A DNA stretch of 64,000 nucleotides. It comes from Lachnospiraceae bacterium (GTDB taxonomy: Bacteria; Bacillota; Clostridia; Lachnospirales; Lachnospiraceae). The notes beneath the pieces are model-generated. The model ran no database searches, was not told the origin of the DNA, and saw only the letters and a list, made by a program, of their open reading frames with translations. The stretch's first letter is position 1. Every line of letters starts with the position of its first letter. Shown piece after piece: positions 58,907 to 64,000 of this stretch. Position numbers and translations under genes: made by a program. The DNA lies in NCBI GenBank assembly GCA_017521605.1, contig JAFXCD010000009.1, positions 1 to 64,000 of the forward strand, given 5' to 3'.

Positions 58907-60241
58907 TTATTCCAATACGATGCTCCCCAAATCTCCAAGTGAGCTTACTATCAACTCACCAAAGGTAAATGTGGAATCCTTTTTCTCCTTATCCACGGAA
59001 ATGGTATAGCTACGGGTCTCATAACCGGTTTTACGTAAGGTAATAGTATGGCTGCCTGCTTCCTTTTTAAAACTTACCGGGGCAATACCAATATAATTTC
59101 CGTCCAAGTATACCTCTGCACCCTCCGGCTTATCGATGTGAACCTTGTATTCCTTGGTTTCTTTTTCTGTCTTTTCCGATTTCTTATCCAATTCCAGTTC
59201 TACGTTCTGGGTAGGCTTGCTGACCTTAAAATAACCGGTCAGGGTTTCATAGCCTTCCGCCTTTGCAATCACCTGGTGTATGCCGTACTGCAGAGATATA
59301 GGCATAGCATGGCTAATCAACTTGCCATCCACATAAACGCTTACACCTTCTATATCCGTACTGAAAAGCACGTTTCCATACTGGGTCTGCACTACCTCTA
59401 AATCTCCGATATCCAGAGTAACCTCCTGGTTTCTGCCGATAGTTACCTGCTTGGTGCCGCCACCTCCGTTATGACTGATGGTGACCTGATAGACACCCTC
59501 CGGTACTGTAAGCAACATGTCTTCTGTAATTTTGGAAATCTTGGATTGTCCCACCTCAATAAAACCGTCTATAAAATCTGTTTCATTATCCAAACATAAA
59601 TATCCATGTCCCTTTTCCACCACAATGCTATAAATACTGCTACCAATTCCCTGAAAAGACAGCAGATCCACTTCGTTTAAGTCCATGGCGGTAATCTGTT
59701 TTCCCTCGGAAAATATAAGCACATTTTCGGGTAATTTATATCGATTCTTGCCAATGGTTACCTCTTGACGTTCCCTGTTCAGAATATACTTCTCTGTTTC
59801 CGGAACCGAAAAACCCCGGGAAGCCTGCTGCATACTGTTCAGACGCATAATTTCCTTAATATATGTCACTTGCACCACATCACCGGGGCTAAACTGGCTG
59901 AGTGCCTGGGGCTCTCCATATTTATCTGCAAAGGTGCTGGTGCCTACTACATCCAGAGTGTAGTTTTCCGCCACTTCCGGATTGTAAAGGGTCAGCTTTT
60001 TCTCCTCTGCGTTGCTTTCTAACAGTACGAAAATTCCTTCTGTATCATAACTGTCAGGAGCATAAACAGACGGTGTAGCTTCAGGTTGGGGTGTGGTTTC
60101 TCCCTGAGTGCCGAACTGCGCCTGAGATGTGGGCACCTTGGTATTTTCCGGTTGCTTGTCCCTGCTACTCTGTCCACAGGCACAGCAGATACAAATTAAT
60201 AATATGCAAATCAGTAATGCTGATATTTTGGTATGCTTCAT
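58907..60241 (-). CDS. PEGA-domain lipoprotein
   Basis: 444 residues. The signal peptide ends with a lipobox-like ICICCAC (cysteines 19, 20 and 22), so it is probably lipid-anchored outside the membrane. A serine/threonine/proline-rich linker follows. PEGA repeats are visible in the C-terminal half (GVSVYVDGKLI, IHQVIAKAEGYETLTG, GAEVYLDGNYIGIAP, GSHTITLRKTGYETR). Function unknown; PEGA domains often lie in surface proteins. Confidence 0.87.
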   Translation of the reverse strand: MKHTKISALLICILLICICCACGQSSRDKQPENTKVPTSQAQFGTQGETTPQPEATPSVYAPDSYDTEGIFVLLESNAEEKKLTLYNPEVAENYTLDVVGTSTFADKYGEPQALSQFSPGDVVQVTYIKEIMRLNSMQQASRGFSVPETEKYILNRERQEVTIGKNRYKLPENVLIFSEGKQITAMDLNEVDLLSFQGIGSSIYSIVVEKGHGYLCLDNETDFIDGFIEVGQSKISKITEDMLLTVPEGVYQVTISHNGGGGTKQVTIGRNQEVTLDIGDLEVVQTQYGNVLFSTDIEGVSVYVDGKLISHAMPISLQYGIHQVIAKAEGYETLTGYFKVSKPTQNVELELDKKSEKTEKETKEYKVHIDKPEGAEVYLDGNYIGIAPVSFKKEAGSHTITLRKTGYETRSYTISVDKEKKDSTFTFGELIVSSLGDLGSIVLE

Positions 60242-60266
60242 GTTTAATTACCTTTCCTGCCAAGGG

Positions 60267-61178
60267 TTACATTAAGTCTTCAAACTCTTTCATGGTAGTA
60301 CTCTTGACCGCCAATCTGTGCCATTTACTTAAAACATCCATATCCCTTTGATTTTCAATAACTATCCTTAAAGAATCCGGTATCTCTCCCAAATCCTGTA
60401 ATAACTCAATAATTAACCTGACCATTCCTTGTTGTATTCCTTGAGTTATTCCTTGTTCTAATCCCTCTTCATAACCTTCTCTTCGCAGGTTCGCCAGATG
60501 CAGTTCTTCGTTATATTCAAATATACTCACTTCCATCGCCTCCGCTCGGTTTCTTTTCAGAAACTCCGATAAAATATCCTCTTTGATACATTCCGTAATA
60601 GCTTGCTCCACAGCCTCTTCTATTGGCATCTCCATTGCGTATCGTCTTACCTTATCCGTATACTGCATATACTCTCTTAATGTCTTACAATTTTCTAATA
60701 TCTCGGCATTATTTCCGGCATTGATATTTAGTACTGTCACTGTCAGCTCCAGTTCCGGATTATCCTGCTTCTTAGAAAAGGAGTCTGATAATCTGTACAG
60801 CTTTCTCTCCGGTTGCCTCTCCGTTCCGTTATAGAATACCACAAATCTGGGGGCAGGAATCTTTACCAATGTACTACCATACAAATCACAATCTCTTACC
60901 ATGTTTTGTAATAGTTTTGAAACATAAATCAAATCCCTAAGTGGCATGTTGGGATTTACTGTAGATTGTTGTTCATACAAATTTACCTGAAAGTTAAAGA
61001 GGAATGACACATCATTCTTCATATTCATATAAATTGCATTCTGTAGAGTATTGATCTTTAGATTTTCCACATCAGTATAATTGGTCCCATTTACCGCATT
61101 ATACAGACTTAGCAGCTCCTTCTCATCCAGATAAAGCATCCGGAAAATAGAATCTTTGTAGTTACGTTATACGCTCAT
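60267..61178 (-). pseudogene. Rpn family recombination-promoting nuclease with early stop
   Basis: A good ribosome site (GGAGGG) and ATG at 61,178 are followed by only MSV and a TAA (61,167-61,169), then RNYKDSIFRM and an intact frame of 290 codons in the same phase. The intact part has the Rpn/PD-(D/E)xK pattern (YEQQSTVNPNMPLRDLIY, FVVFYNGTERQPERKL) and a coiled C-terminal half. The glutamine-containing YEQQS motif is catalytic. One base change (AAA to TAA) would explain it; translation could restart at 61,139. Confidence 0.78.
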
Positions 61179-61194
61179 CTTGTACCCTCCTATG

Positions 61195-61224
61195 GCAGGA
61201 GCATACCCTTCAGAAATCTCCTGC
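61195..61224 (-). other. stem-loop upstream of the Rpn gene
   Basis: GCAGGAG and CTCCTGC are separated by 16 bases just upstream of the Rpn ribosome site. A further small palindrome (ATATGCT ... AGCATAT) lies at about 61,302-61,323. The gap 61,179-61,411 holds no gene. Confidence 0.45.
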
Positions 61225-61367
61225 TTTTATTGTAATGTGAATGAAAAGCATGAATTTTCTGAAATATGTTAGAATTAGAGATTCTTAAGAATAAGAAGAA
61301 AATATGCTTTGTACATAGCATATCAAATGATACTAAAATATGCAAGCAGGATTTCCGGGCACAACTG

Positions 61368-61395
61368 ATAAAGAGGACGCCTCGACGGCGCCCTC
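61368..61395 (-). terminator. terminator after methyltransferase gene
   Basis: GAGGGCGCC, loop GTCGA and GGCGTCCTC form a 9-base stem with one G-U pair, followed by TTTAT on the minus strand, 16 bases after the stop at 61,412. Confidence 0.65.
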
Positions 61396-61411
61396 TCTTA
61401 CTTCCAAACCT

Positions 61412-62200
61412 CTATTTTTTCCTACAAATATACAGCAAATGACTGGAGCTACCCAAAAGCTCTCTCTTCTCGCAGGTAGCCAAATGATACTTTGCAAAAG
61501 CTTCAAAATCCTCATCTGACATGACAAAGTCCGTCCGTTTTCTTGCCAACTCTAAGATTGTATCAGTTGCCACGGTAGACACGTACTCTATCTCCTTATC
61601 TGTGAATAGCTCTTCAAACTCTACAATATCATATCCGGTGAACAGCTGCTCCTCAAAATGCCTGATTTCGTAGCTGTCCGTGAAGTTTTCCTCTATTCCG
61701 TCCAGTAAATTCTCTTTCAGGTAGTTATTAAAAAGAATAGCATATACCGACAGGAAGGCAAAGAAAATCACACCTTCTTTCTTGGTTACCCGGATGGCTT
61801 CGTCAATGGCCTTATGAATCTGGTCCTTTTCATACAAGTGATACATAGGGCCTAGTACCAGAGTCAAATCAAAAGTATCATCCTCCCATCTGCTTAAATC
61901 CAGAGCGTCGCCTTGAAAAGCCTGCAGGTTCTCCAAATCTTGTCCGTTTTCCTTAAGTACCTTCAGATTGTTCTCCAATAGCTCTACTGCACTTACCTCA
62001 TATCCTTCTTTGGCAAGGGCAATGGAATATCTGCCGGTACCGGCTCCTACCTCCAGAATCTTGGCTCTGTCGAGTACCAATCCATGAATATACTCCATGG
62101 TAGTTCGAAACTCCAACTGTCCGTGTCGGCTTTTCTGCAGTCGCTGCTCTTCATCCACTTCCTCATAAAAAGACTTTACAATATTAACTCTCTCACTCAT
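61412..62200 (-). CDS. class I SAM-dependent methyltransferase
   Basis: 262 residues. ILEVGAGTGRYSIALAKEG (motif I), VSAVELLENN and LVLGPMYHLYE are clear methyltransferase blocks, and the closing SSSHLLYICRKK is typical of this clostridial group. AGAGAGG precedes the ATG. It is the last gene of a group that starts beyond the window and ends in a terminator. Substrate unknown. Confidence 0.9.
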   Translation of the reverse strand: MSERVNIVKSFYEEVDEEQRLQKSRHGQLEFRTTMEYIHGLVLDRAKILEVGAGTGRYSIALAKEGYEVSAVELLENNLKVLKENGQDLENLQAFQGDALDLSRWEDDTFDLTLVLGPMYHLYEKDQIHKAIDEAIRVTKKEGVIFFAFLSVYAILFNNYLKENLLDGIEENFTDSYEIRHFEEQLFTGYDIVEFEELFTDKEIEYVSTVATDTILELARKRTDFVMSDEDFEAFAKYHLATCEKRELLGSSSHLLYICRKK

Positions 62201-62213
62201 ATTTGCACCTCTC

Positions 62214-62765
62214 TTACATCTTTCTTACCATCAAATATTCATTCAAAAGTGTTCCGTCCTTTAAACGCAGGGCATCCTGTTTCACGCCGGTAATCCGAAA
62301 GCCCATCTTCTCATACAGCGCTCTGGCTCTGGAATTGCCCTCTGCAAACTCCAGCTCCATCTGCAAAATATCTCCCCTCTCCTCAGCCAGACGGATCAAC
62401 TCCTGAAACATCCTGGTACCGATGCCCTGATTCCAAAACTCGCTGATAAGGGCGATGGCTACACTGGCTCTATGCCTGGTTTTCAGATTGGTGCGAAAAC
62501 TAATCGCACAATTTCCCACTACCCTGCCGTCTACGATACACATAATCATAGCCTCATTGGGAGATGCATTCCTTTGTTCAAAGAGCTTCTTCTCCCCCTC
62601 CAAAGTGTATTTCTCACATTCCTCCGGATACCGCAGGATAAACTCAGTTTCACCTGCAGAAATTCTAAGATACTCCAAGGTACCCTCTGCGTCCTCTTCC
62701 TTTGGACTGCGAAGCAAAGCCTTTCGACCGTCTTTTAAATCAAACCATATATCGTTGATTACCAT
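62214..62765 (-). CDS. GNAT acetyltransferase
   Basis: 183 residues. The ALISEFWNQGIGTRMF motif A and LYEKMGFRITGVKQD block are complete, with a RimL-like N-terminal RKALLRSPKEEDAEG. It would acetylate an unknown amine. GGGAGG precedes the ATG. It lies between a nucleosidase and a methyltransferase, gaps of 12-14 bases. Confidence 0.88.
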   Translation of the reverse strand: MVINDIWFDLKDGRKALLRSPKEEDAEGTLEYLRISAGETEFILRYPEECEKYTLEGEKKLFEQRNASPNEAMIMCIVDGRVVGNCAISFRTNLKTRHRASVAIALISEFWNQGIGTRMFQELIRLAEERGDILQMELEFAEGNSRARALYEKMGFRITGVKQDALRLKDGTLLNEYLMVRKM

Positions 62766-62777
62766 AGCTCTTCCTCC

Positions 62778-63470
62778 CTATTTGTCCCGTATCTCTGCCA
62801 ATAAAGCCACTGTAATATCCTTGGCAATTATAGACGCCTTTTCACAGTTTTTCTCAAAGTACTCTGAACCACTATGAGATGGCGTATCCGTAATGCTTCT
62901 GATGGCAATAAAGGGGACTTTATTTACATAACAAACATGAGCAATGCTTCCGGTTTCCATATCCACCGTCAATGGGCCAAATTGTGCATTAATCTCATCC
63001 CTGCCTTCATCGGTAATAAAAGCTTCTCCGGTTACCATTCGTCCCCAAAGGATTTTATAATCCGTTTTCATATTTGCTACTGCTTTTTCGGACAGCTTCA
63101 ATAGCTCTTTATCTGCCTTGAAAAATACATTCTCCATCCAGGGATGAAACTCTGTTAATATCTCCTCGTGAACATCATGGTAAGCCACCTCCATAGATAT
63201 CACTGTATCAAAAATATCCAACTTAGAATCCATACCCCCTGCCGTACCTGCATTAATAATCATGTCTACTTGGTATGTATCAATTAATATCTGAGTAGCG
63301 ATAGCTGCATTTACTTTACATACTCCACAAAATAAAGTCACTACATTTACATTCTCTATCTTCCCCTCATAAATTCTAAGCATGGCTTTTTCAGATGTTT
63401 TACCATCTTTAATAATGGGTAAAAAGGGGGCCAGCTCTGTATCCCCTGCACAGATGATTCCTACTTTCAT
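62778..63470 (-). CDS. mtnN: 5'-methylthioadenosine/S-adenosylhomocysteine nucleosidase
   Basis: 230 residues. VKVNAAIATQ, NAGTAGGMD, VDMETGSIAHVCY and IRSITDTPS are MTAN blocks, with the catalytic aspartate in SITDTP. It removes adenine from MTA and SAH, the by-product of methyltransferases, and so fits beside the methyltransferase at 61,412. TTGGAGG precedes the ATG at 63,470; a longer open frame lacks a site. Confidence 0.93.
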   Translation of the reverse strand: MKVGIICAGDTELAPFLPIIKDGKTSEKAMLRIYEGKIENVNVVTLFCGVCKVNAAIATQILIDTYQVDMIINAGTAGGMDSKLDIFDTVISMEVAYHDVHEEILTEFHPWMENVFFKADKELLKLSEKAVANMKTDYKILWGRMVTGEAFITDEGRDEINAQFGPLTVDMETGSIAHVCYVNKVPFIAIRSITDTPSHSGSEYFEKNCEKASIIAKDITVALLAEIRDK

Positions 63471-63495
63471 GATTTGCTTCCTCCAAATATTACAA

Positions 63496-64000
63496 CTATT
63501 CTGTCGCCTTCTCCAGTAGCGTAAAAGTCTTCTTATCACAATCTATCTCATAGGTTAATCCCAGCGGGAACACCCCGATAGGATAGGCATGTCCCACATT
63601 CACATTGTAAAGAATGGGCAAATCCGGTAAGCCGGCCTCAAATCCTACTATCTGTTTATACACCTTCTTATATTTCTCTACCTTGTCTTCTACTACCGGT
63701 TTTCCCACCACGATACCTTCCAGCACATGCAGGATACCCTGGGCATGGAGATTGCGTAAAAACCACTCTAATACCATCTCCGGCATATCCACTTCACTGG
63801 TTTCGATTAATAAAAGCTTACCCTTCCACTCCTCTAAGCCAGGCCACAAAGGCGTTCCCAGAAGCTCCACAAATACATCAATACATCCACCCAGCAGCTC
63901 TCCGGATACTTTCCCTCTACCCTGAAGGATTTCATAACCGGTATTGGGGTGACGGGGAGTAGACTCATTTATATTCTCCTCCATCCACCACACTTTTTCA
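63496..64000 (-). CDS. S66 LD-carboxypeptidase/MccF-like peptidase (C-terminal part)
   Basis: The frame is open to the window end. GELLGGCIDVFVELLGTP, the LLLIETSE glutamate and NVGHAYP histidine match the C-terminal half of S66 peptidases. This family includes LdcA, which trims murein peptides, and MccF, which destroys microcin C. The serine nucleophile lies outside. It is 25 bases upstream of mtnN. Confidence 0.85.
   Translation of the reverse strand, partial: EKVWWMEENINESTPRHPNTGYEILQGRGKVSGELLGGCIDVFVELLGTPLWPGLEEWKGKLLLIETSEVDMPEMVLEWFLRNLHAQGILHVLEGIVVGKPVVEDKVEKYKKVYKQIVGFEAGLPDLPILYNVNVGHAYPIGVFPLGLTYEIDCDKKTFTLLEKATE

Noticed and set aside
1..64000. CRISPR array or cas genes
   Set aside because: No regularly spaced short repeats with unique spacers and no cas-like protein. 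The only tandem repeat has a 74-base unit without spacers.
1..64000. Insertion sequences or prophage
   Set aside because: No transposase, integrase or phage structural gene is seen. The Rpn protein is sometimes called transposase_31 but is a nuclease family.
1..64000. Plus-strand genes
   Set aside because: All plus-strand open frames lie opposite well-supported minus-strand genes or lack a ribosome site and family pattern.

Overview
The window reads as chromosomal DNA of an anaerobic Firmicute, most likely a member of the Lachnospiraceae (class Clostridia). This rests on gene content and order: hup, rqcP, yabP, yabQ, divIC, spoIIE, tilS, hpt and ftsH lie in series, as in Bacillota, beside a tRNA-Tyr, a GH13 alpha-glucanase, a LytTR/DUF3021 regulated ABC transporter and a heterodimeric ABC exporter with DUF1854. 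Every gene I call is on the minus strand, so transcription runs from high to low coordinates.

Region 1 (about 1-39,300) is the striking part. It is an almost unbroken series of more than 60 small genes, mostly spaced by 0-40 bases, each with its own Shine-Dalgarno sequence. Twenty-nine are GNAT acetyltransferases. The rest are small-molecule, nucleotide or RNA modifying enzymes: methyltransferases, P-loop kinases of the chloramphenicol-phosphotransferase and zeta-like types, Nudix hydrolases, deaminases, a nucleotidyltransferase, a beta-lactamase-fold hydrolase, peptidase E, ATP-grasp, VOC, metallophosphoesterase, KptA, a 2H phosphoesterase and a PARG-type macrodomain. There is no integrase, attC-like spacer or insertion sequence. 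The island carries clear scars of duplication and deletion: a duplicated kinase-GNAT block, a third kinase remnant, chimeric gene stubs, a methyltransferase with an in-frame amber codon, a collapsed Nudix gene and a 50-base GNAT stub. It looks like a growing and decaying store of modification and resistance enzymes.

Region 2 (39,300-48,025) carries export functions. Two half-exporters, both with N-terminal zinc ribbons, flank a DUF1854 protein. They are preceded by a consensus promoter, a 22-codon open frame with a strong ribosome site and a terminator hairpin, which together look like leader-peptide attenuation. Upstream lies an ABC-2 transporter with a LytTR regulator and its DUF3021 membrane partner.

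Region 3 (48,026-61,400) is mostly core: tRNA-Tyr, a GH13 enzyme with a palindromic operator inside its promoter, tilS-hpt-ftsH, a short SpoIIE behind a Spo0A-type promoter with a 21-base spacer, divIC, yabQ, yabP, rqcP, HU, a small alarmone synthetase, a PEGA lipoprotein and an Rpn nuclease with a stop at codon 4. Region 4 (61,400-64,000) returns to island-like genes: a methyltransferase, a GNAT, MTA/SAH nucleosidase and an S66 peptidase cut by the window edge. A structured repeat with a variable but paired hairpin stem occurs three times (33.6, 36.3 and 56.4 kb), each time just upstream of a start codon.
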